Under the pieces are notes generated by a model. It saw nothing but the letters and a program-made list of their open reading frames with translations, searched no databases and was not told the DNA's origin. 64,000 nucleotides of DNA from Sphingobium sp. SYK-6 (lineage in GTDB: Bacteria > Pseudomonadota > Alphaproteobacteria > Sphingomonadales > Sphingomonadaceae): assembly GCF_000283515.1 (NCBI RefSeq), contig NC_015976.1:3690501-3754500 (forward strand), in the 5' to 3' direction. Shown piece after piece: positions 43,340-51,949 of the stretch. Every line of letters starts with the position of its first letter. The stretch's first letter is position 1. Both the position numbers and the translations under genes were made by a program.

Positions 43340-44332
43340 TCAGCTCCAGACCATCACTGTCTTGCCAATGCCGGTCCCGGCTTCCAGCGCGGCATGAGCG
43401 GCGCGCAGATTGTCGAGCGTGGCCGGAAGCTGCCTTGTGGCAGTCGTGCGAATCCGCCCGGCCTCGACCAGCGCCGCGATCCGCGCCAGCGTCGCCCCCT
43501 GCCGCTCGGGCGCGCAACCGAACATGGCGCGCGCGAACATATATTCCCAGTGCACGGACAGCGCCTTCTGCTTGAACGGCTTGATGTCCAGCGTGGCGGG
43601 ATCGTCGATCACCATGACATGGCCGAAGGGGCGCAGCAGCGAGGGCATGACCGGCAGGGCGGCATCGGTGCCGGTGGTCGAGAAGACGGCATGGAGGCTG
43701 CCCGGCGCGAGGCCAAGCGCCGCCAGCCCATCCGCAAGCGAACGCCCGATCACGTCATCGGCGCCCATGGCCCGCGCCCATGCGACACTCTCGGGCCGGG
43801 AGGCCGTCGCGATGACGCGGGCAGGCGTGAGCGCCTTCATGAGCTGGACCGCCATCGATCCCACGCCGCCCGCGCCGCCGATGACGAGCACGATGCTCTC
43901 CGCGTCATAAGCGATGCCGCGCTCCAGCATTGCCTCATGCGCGGTGAGCGCAGTCAGCGGCAAGGCGGCGGCATCGGCGAAATCGAGCGAAGCGGGCTTG
44001 TGCGCCACCAGCCGGTGATCGACCGTCTGCAGCGTCGCATAGCTGCCCGGGCGTGTGATATCGCCCGCGTAGAACACCGCATCTCCCGGTGTGAAACCGG
44101 TGACGCCCGGGCCGACCGCCTCGACCACCCCCGCCGCATCCCAGCCGAGAATGACGGGCGCATCCGCGCCGCCATCGCGCGTGCGGCGAATCTTGCAGTC
44201 CACCGGATTGAGCGCGAACGCCCGCACGGACACCAGCAGATCGCCGGGCCCGGGCACCGGATCGGCCATGTCGCGCAGGCGGAGCGCGAAGTCCGCCAGA
44301 TCATGGGCCCTGTTATAGCCAAAAGCGCGCAT
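43340..44332 (-). CDS. MDR-family (zinc-type alcohol dehydrogenase-like) oxidoreductase
   Basis: A 330-residue medium-chain dehydrogenase/reductase. It has LNPVDCKIRR, VILGWDAAGVVEAVGPGV, and the NAD(P)H loop VIGGAGGVGSMAVQL. The zinc Cys-His catalytic ligands of true alcohol dehydrogenases are not evident, so it fits the quinone oxidoreductase/ZADH group. It is transcribed away from the TetR gene 148 bases off, the usual layout for a regulator and its target. Substrate unknown. Confidence 0.9.
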   Translation of the reverse strand: MRAFGYNRAHDLADFALRLRDMADPVPGPGDLLVSVRAFALNPVDCKIRRTRDGGADAPVILGWDAAGVVEAVGPGVTGFTPGDAVFYAGDITRPGSYATLQTVDHRLVAHKPASLDFADAAALPLTALTAHEAMLERGIAYDAESIVLVIGGAGGVGSMAVQLMKALTPARVIATASRPESVAWARAMGADDVIGRSLADGLAALGLAPGSLHAVFSTTGTDAALPVMPSLLRPFGHVMVIDDPATLDIKPFKQKALSVHWEYMFARAMFGCAPERQGATLARIAALVEAGRIRTTATRQLPATLDNLRAAHAALEAGTGIGKTVMVWS

Positions 44333-44480
44333 ATCCGTTCCTTTCCTGCCCGGCGGCTCCTTTCTTCCCCGGCACCGAACGGCCCGGAGACCGTGCCATG
44401 CCGGGAACGAAAGCGATCACCGCATCGTTTCAACGCTATTCACTGGACTCAACCCCCGCAAGCATTATATACCGCTCGAT

Positions 44481-45086
44481 ATGGAAGCAGCAGCAGCAGT
44501 CAGAGGCAGACCTCGGGAGTTCGACACCGACCACGCGTTGGTGGCGGCTTTGCGCGTATTCTGGAGCAAGGGCTATGAGGGCGCGTCCCTCAGCGACCTG
44601 ACCGAGGCGATGGGCATTACCCGCCCCAGCCTCTACGCGGCGTTCGGCAACAAGGAAGCCTTGTTCCGCCAGGCCCTGGATCTCTACGAGCGCGAGAAGA
44701 TGGCTTATATCGGCGCGGCGCTGGAAGCTCCGACGGCGCGCGGCGTGGTGGAACGCCTGCTGTGCGGCTCGCTCGATGTCTGCTCCAGCGATAGCGAACC
44801 GCGCGGCTGCCTGCGCGTCATCCATTCGAGCGCCTGCGGCACTGAAGCGGAGTGCATTCGGCAGGAAGTGCTGAGGCGCGGGGAATCGGTCAAGTCCGCC
44901 GTGGTCGCGCGCATGCAGCGCGCCATCGATGAAGGCGACTTCGATACGCCCGTCGATCCCAAGGCACTCAGCGATTACCTGACCACCGTCCTGCAGGGCA
45001 TCGCCGCGCAGGCAAGCGCCGGCGCGACGCGCGAAGCTCTGCAAGGCGTCGCGGACCTGACACTGGCCTGCTGGCCCGGCCGCTAG
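44481..45086 (+). CDS. TetR/AcrR family transcriptional regulator
   Basis: A 201-residue repressor-type protein. The N-terminal DNA-binding domain reads GRPREFDTDHALVAALRVFW, then GASLSDLTEAMGITRPSLYA as helix-turn-helix and FGNKEALFRQALDLYE. The ligand domain has several cysteines (LLCGSLDVCSS, RGCLRV, SSACGTEAEC) that could sense thiol-reactive compounds. It lies between the divergent MDR oxidoreductase and the RND efflux operon and may control one or both; a perfect 14-base palindrome lies before the RND operon. Confidence 0.92.
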   Translation: MEAAAAVRGRPREFDTDHALVAALRVFWSKGYEGASLSDLTEAMGITRPSLYAAFGNKEALFRQALDLYEREKMAYIGAALEAPTARGVVERLLCGSLDVCSSDSEPRGCLRVIHSSACGTEAECIRQEVLRRGESVKSAVVARMQRAIDEGDFDTPVDPKALSDYLTTVLQGIAAQASAGATREALQGVADLTLACWPGR

Positions 45087-45241
45087 GTCTGATCGCCACT
45101 CAGCGCTGGCGGACTGCCGGACGCTGTTTCGCATACTCACGAAGCTCGCCACAACTTCGGTTTCTGCGAGCCTGACCGAACACCAAGTTTGTCGCTCCGC
45201 CATCGTTCGAATGGCCATCGACCCAAGGCGAATTTTTCGCA

Positions 45242-45270
45242 TTGCAGAAAAAAATATCGAGCAGTATAAA
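45242..45270 (+). promoter_or_regulatory. Candidate sigma70-type promoter of the RND operon
   Basis: TTGCAG (45242-45247), a 17-base spacer and TATAAA (45265-45270). The -10 region overlaps CAGTATA (45262-45268), a copy of one arm of the palindrome at 45301. Confidence 0.45.
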
Positions 45271-45300
45271 AATAGCGCTTGACCCACCGTCGTCTATTTC

Positions 45301-45314
45301 ATACTGATCAGTAT
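45301..45314 (+). promoter_or_regulatory. Perfect palindrome, probable TetR-family operator
   Basis: ATACTGATCAGTAT is a 14-base perfect palindrome about 30 bases after the candidate -10 element and 236 bases upstream of the first efflux gene. Size and symmetry suit a TetR/AcrR dimer; the adjacent TetR regulator is the obvious candidate. Confidence 0.6.
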
Positions 45315-45536
45315 AGAACAGGGGCGGAGGAAGTGCGGGACCGAGTCGATCCTGCCTCGATCTTCCAAAGCCTGATTTGACAATCTTCTAAAGGTTTCGA
45401 CCGTCCGGGGAGATGGCGCGCATGCGCTGCCTTTTCCGGGGTTTTGTCTGTGTGCGAGTAAGGGTCTTCCCGGCGGAGCCAAGGCTTTTCCGGGCGCAGA
45501 CCGTCTTATGCCTGCAACACAGCGGGAGGAGACGAA

Positions 45537-45938
45537 ATGATGGCCTATGTGAACTTTTCCGATCGGTCCGGCACGGCAGTCATGGAACCGCTGTTCCCGC
45601 CGGCGCGCATCCGCAGCACCGAGGCCAGGACCTTCACCCAGCGCGAATGGGTGATCGTCTCGCTGGCGCGCACGGACTCGCGCGGATCGATCCAGCCCGA
45701 CACGCGGATGGCCCGCATCTTCCGCACCATCTTCGGCATCAAGCGGGAAAACCCGCTGTCCGACAACCGCCTTGAAGCATTGCGCCGCATGGCCGTGCTC
45801 AGCTGGCACGACGGCTACAATGTCGCGCCTTCCGAAATCCTGGCCTTCCTCGAGGCCGGCTATTCCGAACGCCAATATGAACTGCTCGCCGAGCGCATCG
45901 TCGCGGCGCGCGCAGACCGCAGGGGAAAGAATCGATGA
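45537..45938 (+). CDS. Unknown 133-residue protein, first gene of the RND efflux operon
   Basis: A soluble-looking 133-residue protein with no membrane helix or signal peptide. It includes TFTQREWVIVSLARTDSRGS, then RMARIFRTIFGIKRENPLSD and a helical C-terminal half (LEALRRMAVLSWHDGYNVAP...FLEAGYSERQYELLAERI). GGAGGA is 6 bases before the ATG, and its stop overlaps the adaptor gene start (ATGA), so it is translated at the head of the efflux operon. No domain is recognised. A regulatory or accessory role in efflux is inferred from coupling only. Confidence 0.8.
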   Translation: MMAYVNFSDRSGTAVMEPLFPPARIRSTEARTFTQREWVIVSLARTDSRGSIQPDTRMARIFRTIFGIKRENPLSDNRLEALRRMAVLSWHDGYNVAPSEILAFLEAGYSERQYELLAERIVAARADRRGKNR

Positions 45939-47203
45939 ACATGCACCAGCTCTTCCGGCAGGGCGACGCCCGGCAGACGGACGAGATCCCAGCCCCCAGC
46001 CGCGCGCGCTCGCTGCGTCGCGCTGCCTGGATCGCCCTTCCCGTGCTGGCCGTAGCCGGCATCTACGGCTACGCCCAGCGCGGCGGCCAGCCCGCGATGG
46101 CGCAGGCCCTCCCGACCGTCACTGTCTCGACGCCGCTGCAGCGCGAAGTGACCGAATGGGACGACTATATCGGCCGCTTCGAAGCCAGCCGCTCGGTGGA
46201 AGTGCGCCCGCGCGTTTCCGGCGCGATCACCGCGCTGCACTTCACGGACGGACAGATCGTGCGCGCCGGCCAGCCGCTGTTCACCATCGACCAGCGCCCG
46301 TTCCAGGCCGCGCTGGCCGAGGCGCGTGCCGGCGTGGCCACGGCGCAGAGCGACCTCGCTCTCGCCCGCACTGACCTGGAGCGCGCGCAGCGGCTCATCG
46401 AGGTCGATGCCGTCTCGCAAAGCGAAGTCGACAGGCTGCGCGCTCGCGTCCAGGCCGCCACGGCGGCGCTGGCCGGCGCGCAGGCACGGACCCGCAGCCG
46501 CGCGCTCGACCTCGAGTTCACCACGGTGCGCGCGCCGATCAGCGGCCGCATCTCGGATCGGCGGATCGACCCGGGCAATCTCGTCTCGGCCGGTGACGGC
46601 GCATCGGGCACGCTGCTGACCACGATCAACGCGCTCGACCCGATCTACTTCACGTTCGAAGGCTCCGAAGGGCTGTTCCTCAAGCAGAAGCGCGAGGGCA
46701 ACGCCAAGGGCGCCGCCGTGCAGGTGCGCCTGCAGGACGAGAGCGACTATCGCTGGGCGGGCAAGCTCGACTTTACCGACAATGGCCTCGATCCGCGCTC
46801 GGGCACCATCCGCGCCCGCGCCGTCATCGCCAATCCCGACATGTTCCTCACGCCCGGCATGTTCGGAAACATGCGCCTCGCCAGCGGCACGACCGTGAAG
46901 GCGATGCTGGTGCCCGACACCGCCGTGCAGACCGACCAGGCGCGCAAGCTGCTCCTCGTCGTCGGCAAGGACGGCACGGTCGCCGCCAAGCCGGTGACGC
47001 TCGGCCCGGTCATCGATGGGCTGCGCGTGGTGCGCGGCGGCATCGAGCCCAGCGACCGGGTCGTGATCGTCGGCACGCAGATGGCCATGCCAGGCGGCAA
47101 GGTGCAGGCGACGACCGGCAAGATCGAGCCCGAGGCGCATGCGTCCGCCGCATCCTCTCCCACCGCCCTGCCGCTTGCCGGCCAGGCGACCTTCGCCCGC
47201 TAA
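45935..47203 (+). CDS. RND efflux periplasmic adaptor subunit (AcrA/MexA type)
   Basis: A 422-residue membrane-fusion protein. N-terminal membrane anchor (about 32-48, AWIALPVLAVAGIYGYA), beta-barrel/lipoyl part with YIGRFEASRSVEVRPRVSG, alpha-helical hairpin (about 115-190) and the second lipoyl half FTTVRAPISGRISDRRIDPG, then the membrane-proximal domain (GTQMAMPGGKV). It links the inner-membrane pump encoded next with the outer-membrane channel. It overlaps the preceding unknown gene by four bases. Confidence 0.94.
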   Translation: MNMHQLFRQGDARQTDEIPAPSRARSLRRAAWIALPVLAVAGIYGYAQRGGQPAMAQALPTVTVSTPLQREVTEWDDYIGRFEASRSVEVRPRVSGAITALHFTDGQIVRAGQPLFTIDQRPFQAALAEARAGVATAQSDLALARTDLERAQRLIEVDAVSQSEVDRLRARVQAATAALAGAQARTRSRALDLEFTTVRAPISGRISDRRIDPGNLVSAGDGASGTLLTTINALDPIYFTFEGSEGLFLKQKREGNAKGAAVQVRLQDESDYRWAGKLDFTDNGLDPRSGTIRARAVIANPDMFLTPGMFGNMRLASGTTVKAMLVPDTAVQTDQARKLLLVVGKDGTVAAKPVTLGPVIDGLRVVRGGIEPSDRVVIVGTQMAMPGGKVQATTGKIEPEAHASAASSPTALPLAGQATFAR

Positions 47204-47233
47204 GCGGGCGAGCCCCCTTTCCGGAGGACAGCC

Positions 47234-50200
47234 ATGCGCCTCTCCCGTTTCTTCATCGACCGGCCGATCTTTGCGGCCGTCATCGCGGTGATCATCACGA
47301 TCATCGGCGCGATCTCCTATTTCTTCCTGCCGGTCTCGCAATATCCCGAGGTCGTCCCCCCGACCGTGACCGTCTCCGCCACCTATCCCGGCGCATCCGC
47401 CGAAACGGTGGCCGAGACGGTCGCGAGCCCGATCGAGCAGCAGATCAACGGCGTCGAGAACATGCTCTACCAGTCGTCCCAGTCGACGGGCGACGGGCGC
47501 GTGGTCATCACCGTCACGTTCAAGCAGGGCACTGACCTCGACGAGGCGCAGGTGCTGGTGCAGAACCGCGTCGCCATCGCCCTGCCGCGCCTGCCGCAGG
47601 AAGTGCAGCGACTGGGCGTCGTCACCATGAAGACCTCGCCGGACTTCCTGCTGATCGTCAATCTCATCTCGCCGGACAAGTCGCTCGATCGCGAATATCT
47701 CTCCAATTATGCGCAGACGCGCATCAAGGACCGGCTCGCGCGCCTCGAGGGCGTGGGCGACGTCCAGCTCTTCGGCTCGCGCGACCTCGCCATGCGGGTG
47801 TGGATCGATCCGCGCCGCGCGGCCTCGCTCGACCTGACCGCCGGTGACATCGTGAACGCCCTGCGCGCGCAGAACGTGCAGGTCGCCGCCGGCACGCTCG
47901 GCCAGCCGCCGGCCGGCAGCTCTGCGTTCCAGCTCAATGTCGAGACGCAGGGCCGTTTCACCGACCCCGACCAGTTCGCCAACGTCGTCATCCGCACCGA
48001 TGCGCAGGGACGGCAAGTGCGCGTGCGTGACGTCGCCCGCGTCGAACTGGGCGCCGAGGATTATGGCACCTCCGCCTATCTGGGCGACCGGGACAGCGTG
48101 ATCATTCCCGTCTTCCAGATGCCCGGTTCCAATGCGCTCAGTGCGGCGGAAGGCATCAAGGCGGAAATGGAGCTGCTCGCGAAGGATTTCCCCAAGGGCC
48201 TGGAATATCGGATTGTCTACAATCCGACCGAATTCATCCAGAAGTCCATCGACGAAGTGGTGAAGACGCTGATCGAGGCCGTGATCCTCGTCGTGCTCGT
48301 CATCATCGTGTTCCTCCAGAAATGGCGCGCGGCGATCATCCCCGTCCTTGCCATCCCGGTCTCGCTGATCGGCACCTTTGCCGTGCTGGCCATGCTGGGC
48401 TACTCGCTCAACAATCTCTCGCTGTTCGGCCTCGTGCTCGCCATCGGCATCGTCGTCGACGACGCCATCGTCGTGGTCGAGAATGTCGAGCGCAATCTGG
48501 AGCAGGGGCTCAGTCCGCTGGAGGCCGCCCGGGTTTCCATGGACGAGGTGGGCGCCGCACTCATCGCCATCGTGCTGGTGCTGTGCGCCGTGTTCGTGCC
48601 GACGCTGTTCATCAGCGGCATGTCCGGTGCATTCTACCAGCAGTTCGCCATCACCATCTCGGTCGCGACCGTCATCTCGCTCGTGCTCTCGCTCACGCTC
48701 TCGCCGGCCTTCGCGGCGCTGCTGCTGCGGCATCGGCACGCGCTGCCGGAGAACGCGCCACGCTGGCAGCAACTCGCCGAGCGTGCGGGCAATGCCTTCA
48801 ATCGCAGCTTCGAGCGGTTCAGCGCCTCCTATGCGCGCCTGACCGAAAAGCTGGTGCGTCAGCCCCGCAAGATCATGGCGGCCTATGCCGGCCTGATCGC
48901 GCTGACCGTGGGCGCGCTCTGGTACACGCCCTCGGGCTTCATCCCGGCGCAGGACCAGGGCTATTTCTTCACGATCATCCAGCTTCCGCCGGGCTCCTCC
49001 ACCGCCCGCACGGACGAGGTGATGAAGAAGGTCGCCGACCGGATGCTGCCTATTCCCGGCATCAGCGATACCGTCATGCTCTCCGGCTTCGACGGTGCAT
49101 CGGAAACGCGCAACGCCAGCTCGGCCGCCGCATACTGGGTGCTCGACGATTTCGATGAGCGCGCCAAGCATGGCCAGTCCATCGACGCGCTGATGGAGGA
49201 AGCCCGCAAGGCGACGGCCGACATCACGGAAGCCCGCCTCATCATCGCCAAGCCGCCGCTCATCCGCGGCATCGGCTCGGCCGGCGGCTACCGCATGATG
49301 GTGCAGGACCGCGACGGCAAGGGCTATCGCGCGCTCGAACAGGCCGCTTATGGCCTGATCGGCCCGGCGAACCAGACCGAGGGGCTCTTCTTCGTCTACA
49401 CCTTCTTCGACACGGCCACGCCGCGCGTCTATGCAGACATCGACCGCGACAAGGCCCAGATGCTCGGCATCCCGCCCGAGCGTGTGTTCGAGACGCTGCA
49501 GGTCTATCTCGGTTCGTCCTTCGTGAATGACTTCAACCTGCTCGGCCGCACCTATCGCGTCACCGCACAGGCCGACGAGCCGTTCCGCCGGACGACCGCC
49601 GACATCGCCAATCTCCAGACCCGCTCGGATTATGGCCAGATGGTCCCGATCGGCTCGGTGGCGACGTTCCGCGACACGACCGGCCCTTACCGGGTGCAGC
49701 GCTACAATCTGTCGCCGGCCGTGGCGATCGACGGCGACACCGCGCCGGGCTATTCCTCCGGCCAGTCGCTCAAGACCATGGAAGCGCTGGCGGATGCCAC
49801 GCTGCCGCCCGGCTTCACGCACGAATGGACAGGCATCGCCTATCAGCAGGCCACGGCCGGCAATACGGCGGGACTGGTGTTCGGCCTGGCCGTGCTGCTC
49901 GTCTTCCTGGTGCTGGCGGCGCAGTATGAGAGCCTGGTCATGCCGCTCGCGATCATCCTGATCGTCCCCATGTGCGTGCTGGCGGCAATGGTCGGCGTCA
50001 ACCTGCGCGGCATGGACAACAATGTGCTTACGCAGATCGGCCTCATCGTGCTGGTGGCGCTGGCGGCGAAGAACGCGATCCTGATCGTCGAATTCGCACG
50101 GCAGGGCGAGCAGCTGCAGGGTCTCTCGCCGGTGCAGGCGGCTGTCCATGCCGCCGAGCAGCGCCTGCGGCCGATCCTGATGACGAGCTTCGCCTTCATC

Positions 50201-50419
50201 CTGGGCACGGTGCCGCTGGTACTGGCCTCGGGCGCCGGCGCGGAACTGCGGCAGGCCCTTGGTACTGCCGTCTTCTCCGGCATGCTCGGCGTCACCGCGT
50301 TCGGCCTCATCTTCACGCCCACCTTCTATGTCGTCAGCCGCGCGCTGGGCGACCGCATCGACCGCCTGCGCGGACGGGGCGGGCAGCATCCCGAGCCCGC
50401 GCCGCTGCCGGCCGAATGA
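47234..50419 (+). CDS. RND multidrug efflux transporter (HAE1, AcrB/MexB type)
   Basis: A 1061-residue inner-membrane pump with twelve membrane helices and two large periplasmic loops. It opens MRLSRFFIDRPIFAAVIAVI. The proton-relay Asp pair is in GIVVDDAIVVVENVER (helix 4), and the matching Lys is in LVALAAKNAILIVEFAR. Other family segments are ATYPGASAETVAETVASPIE and GSSTARTDEVMK. The length and order adaptor-pump-channel match the tripartite HAE1 systems; substrates are not predictable but usually include hydrophobic antimicrobials and phenolics. Confidence 0.97.
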   Translation: MRLSRFFIDRPIFAAVIAVIITIIGAISYFFLPVSQYPEVVPPTVTVSATYPGASAETVAETVASPIEQQINGVENMLYQSSQSTGDGRVVITVTFKQGTDLDEAQVLVQNRVAIALPRLPQEVQRLGVVTMKTSPDFLLIVNLISPDKSLDREYLSNYAQTRIKDRLARLEGVGDVQLFGSRDLAMRVWIDPRRAASLDLTAGDIVNALRAQNVQVAAGTLGQPPAGSSAFQLNVETQGRFTDPDQFANVVIRTDAQGRQVRVRDVARVELGAEDYGTSAYLGDRDSVIIPVFQMPGSNALSAAEGIKAEMELLAKDFPKGLEYRIVYNPTEFIQKSIDEVVKTLIEAVILVVLVIIVFLQKWRAAIIPVLAIPVSLIGTFAVLAMLGYSLNNLSLFGLVLAIGIVVDDAIVVVENVERNLEQGLSPLEAARVSMDEVGAALIAIVLVLCAVFVPTLFISGMSGAFYQQFAITISVATVISLVLSLTLSPAFAALLLRHRHALPENAPRWQQLAERAGNAFNRSFERFSASYARLTEKLVRQPRKIMAAYAGLIALTVGALWYTPSGFIPAQDQGYFFTIIQLPPGSSTARTDEVMKKVADRMLPIPGISDTVMLSGFDGASETRNASSAAAYWVLDDFDERAKHGQSIDALMEEARKATADITEARLIIAKPPLIRGIGSAGGYRMMVQDRDGKGYRALEQAAYGLIGPANQTEGLFFVYTFFDTATPRVYADIDRDKAQMLGIPPERVFETLQVYLGSSFVNDFNLLGRTYRVTAQADEPFRRTTADIANLQTRSDYGQMVPIGSVATFRDTTGPYRVQRYNLSPAVAIDGDTAPGYSSGQSLKTMEALADATLPPGFTHEWTGIAYQQATAGNTAGLVFGLAVLLVFLVLAAQYESLVMPLAIILIVPMCVLAAMVGVNLRGMDNNVLTQIGLIVLVALAAKNAILIVEFARQGEQLQGLSPVQAAVHAAEQRLRPILMTSFAFILGTVPLVLASGAGAELRQALGTAVFSGMLGVTAFGLIFTPTFYVVSRALGDRIDRLRGRGGQHPEPAPLPAE

Positions 50420-50430
50420 GGAATTTCCCC

Positions 50431-51858
50431 ATGAAAGCCTCTCGTTTCCTTCTGCCCATGGTTTCCGCGCTGGCGCTTTCAGCGTGCGCGGCGGGGCCGG
50501 ACTACGTCGCCCCTACGCCCCCCCCGACGTCCTCCGGCCCCTTTGTTTCCGCCACCTCCCCTGCCTTCGCGCAGGCGGACATCCAGGCCGACTGGTGGCG
50601 CCTCTACGAGGACCCGGTCCTCGACGGACTCATCGCCGATGCGCTCGCAGCCAATACGGACGTGCGCGTGGCGGTGGCGCGGCTGGAACGGGCCCGGGCG
50701 GCGCTGCGCGGCGCCCGCTCGGACCGGCTGCCCCAGACGAGCATTGATGCCGGGGCCACTTATGGCCGGTCGCCCGCAACGCAGCGCCTGCCGGGCATGC
50801 CCCGCGAGAACTGGTCCGTCGATGGTGGCCTCAGCGTCTCCTATGAAGTCGACCTGTTCGGCCGGGTGAGCCGGGGCGTGGAAGCGGCGCGCGGCGATGC
50901 CGATGCGGCCGCCGCCGATGCCGACGCCGTGCGGGTCGCTGTCGTGGCCGACACCACCCGTGCTTATGCCGACGCGGCCGCGGGCGCGGCGCAACTCAAG
51001 GTGACGAACGAGATCGTCAGCCTGCTCGACCGGCTGCTCAGCCTCACGCGCCAGCGGCGGGAAGCCGGCCTCGCCACATCGCTCGACGTCGCCCGCATCG
51101 CGACGCTGCGGGACCAGCGGGCGGCGGACATCCCCCGGCTGGAAGCGGGGCGACAGGCCGCCCTGTTCCGGCTCGCCACGCTCACGGGCCGGACGCCGTC
51201 CGCCCTTCCCGAGATCGCCGGGCAGCGCGCCATCGGCCTCGAGATCACATCGCCGATCCCGATCGGCGACGGCACCGCGCTGCTTGCCCGGCGCCCGGAC
51301 GTGCGCGCCGCGGAACGGCGCCTCGCGGCGGATACCGCGCGGATCGGCGTGGCGACGGCGGACCTTTATCCGCGCGTGACGCTGGGCGGATCGGTCGGCT
51401 CGACCGGGCCGGACATTGCCGACGCGTTCGGCGCCGGGCCGCTGCGCTGGCTGCTCGGCCCGCTGATCAGCTGGGCCTTCCCCAATCAGGAAGCCAACCG
51501 CGCCCGCATCGCCGGTGCCCGGGCCGACAGCGAAGCCTCGCTCGCCGCCTTCGACGGCGCGGTGCTGCGCGCGCTGGAGGAGACGGAGACCGCGCTCTCC
51601 AACTATGCCCGCGCGCTGGAGCGGCGCCAGTCGCTCAAGGCGGCCCGCGATTCCGCCCAGGCAGCAGCCCGCATCACGCGCGCCCAGCAGCGCGAGGGGG
51701 CAATCGACTCGCTGCAGCTGCTCGACACCGAGCGGACCTTCGCGGAAGCCGAAGCCGCGCTCGCGCAGCAGGACGCCTTCGTCGCGCAGGCGCAGATCGA
51801 CGTCTTCCGCGCGCTCGGCGGCGGATGGTCCGACAGCACCCGGCTGGCGGCATCCTAA
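50431..51858 (+). CDS. Outer-membrane efflux channel lipoprotein (OprM/NodT family)
   Basis: A 475-residue lipoprotein: MKASRFLLPMVSALALSAC ends with the lipobox LSAC, then AAGPDYVAP, the typical OprM opening. Two repeated outer-membrane-efflux domains follow, with DWWRLYEDPVLDGLI and LARRPDVRAAERRL as family signatures. GAGGA lies 8 bases before the ATG at 50431; the ATG at 50416 overlapping the pump stop is less suitable. It completes the tripartite RND pump. Confidence 0.94.
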   Translation: MKASRFLLPMVSALALSACAAGPDYVAPTPPPTSSGPFVSATSPAFAQADIQADWWRLYEDPVLDGLIADALAANTDVRVAVARLERARAALRGARSDRLPQTSIDAGATYGRSPATQRLPGMPRENWSVDGGLSVSYEVDLFGRVSRGVEAARGDADAAAADADAVRVAVVADTTRAYADAAAGAAQLKVTNEIVSLLDRLLSLTRQRREAGLATSLDVARIATLRDQRAADIPRLEAGRQAALFRLATLTGRTPSALPEIAGQRAIGLEITSPIPIGDGTALLARRPDVRAAERRLAADTARIGVATADLYPRVTLGGSVGSTGPDIADAFGAGPLRWLLGPLISWAFPNQEANRARIAGARADSEASLAAFDGAVLRALEETETALSNYARALERRQSLKAARDSAQAAARITRAQQREGAIDSLQLLDTERTFAEAEAALAQQDAFVAQAQIDVFRALGGGWSDSTRLAAS

Positions 51859-51868
51859 CGCGGCAGTG

Positions 51869-51917
51869 GCGGGAGCCTGAGGCGAGAGCGGTCCCTGTCG
51901 CTCATCTCGGCTCCCGC
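51869..51917. repeat. Long inverted repeat between convergent genes
   Basis: GCGGGAGCC (51869-51877) pairs with GGCTCCCGC (51909-51917); inner bases (GAGCG/CGCTC) extend the hairpin. It lies between the ends of the channel gene and the convergent GDSL hydrolase. No T-run follows, so it may be a bidirectional, factor-assisted or mRNA-stabilising terminator. Confidence 0.6.
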
Positions 51918-51949
51918 ATGCATCCGGTCACGCTTTCGCGCCGGCTATT

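Larger units (their letters stand above)
45087..45536 (+). other. 450-base regulatory gap before the RND efflux operon
   Basis: No gene is supported here. The stretch contains an AT-rich segment (about 45225-45275) with a candidate promoter, a perfect palindrome at 45301-45314, and about 220 bases of leader before the first gene. The leader is longer than usual and contains the small palindrome GCGCATGCGC. The strong ribosome site GGAGGA sits at 45525-45530. Confidence 0.65.

Noticed and set aside
45860..50389. A minus-strand open frame of about 1500 codons opposite the RND adaptor and pump genes
   Set aside because: It is a codon-bias shadow: the plus strand has complete, motif-rich RND proteins, and the antisense translation is His/Asp/Arg-rich with no domain.
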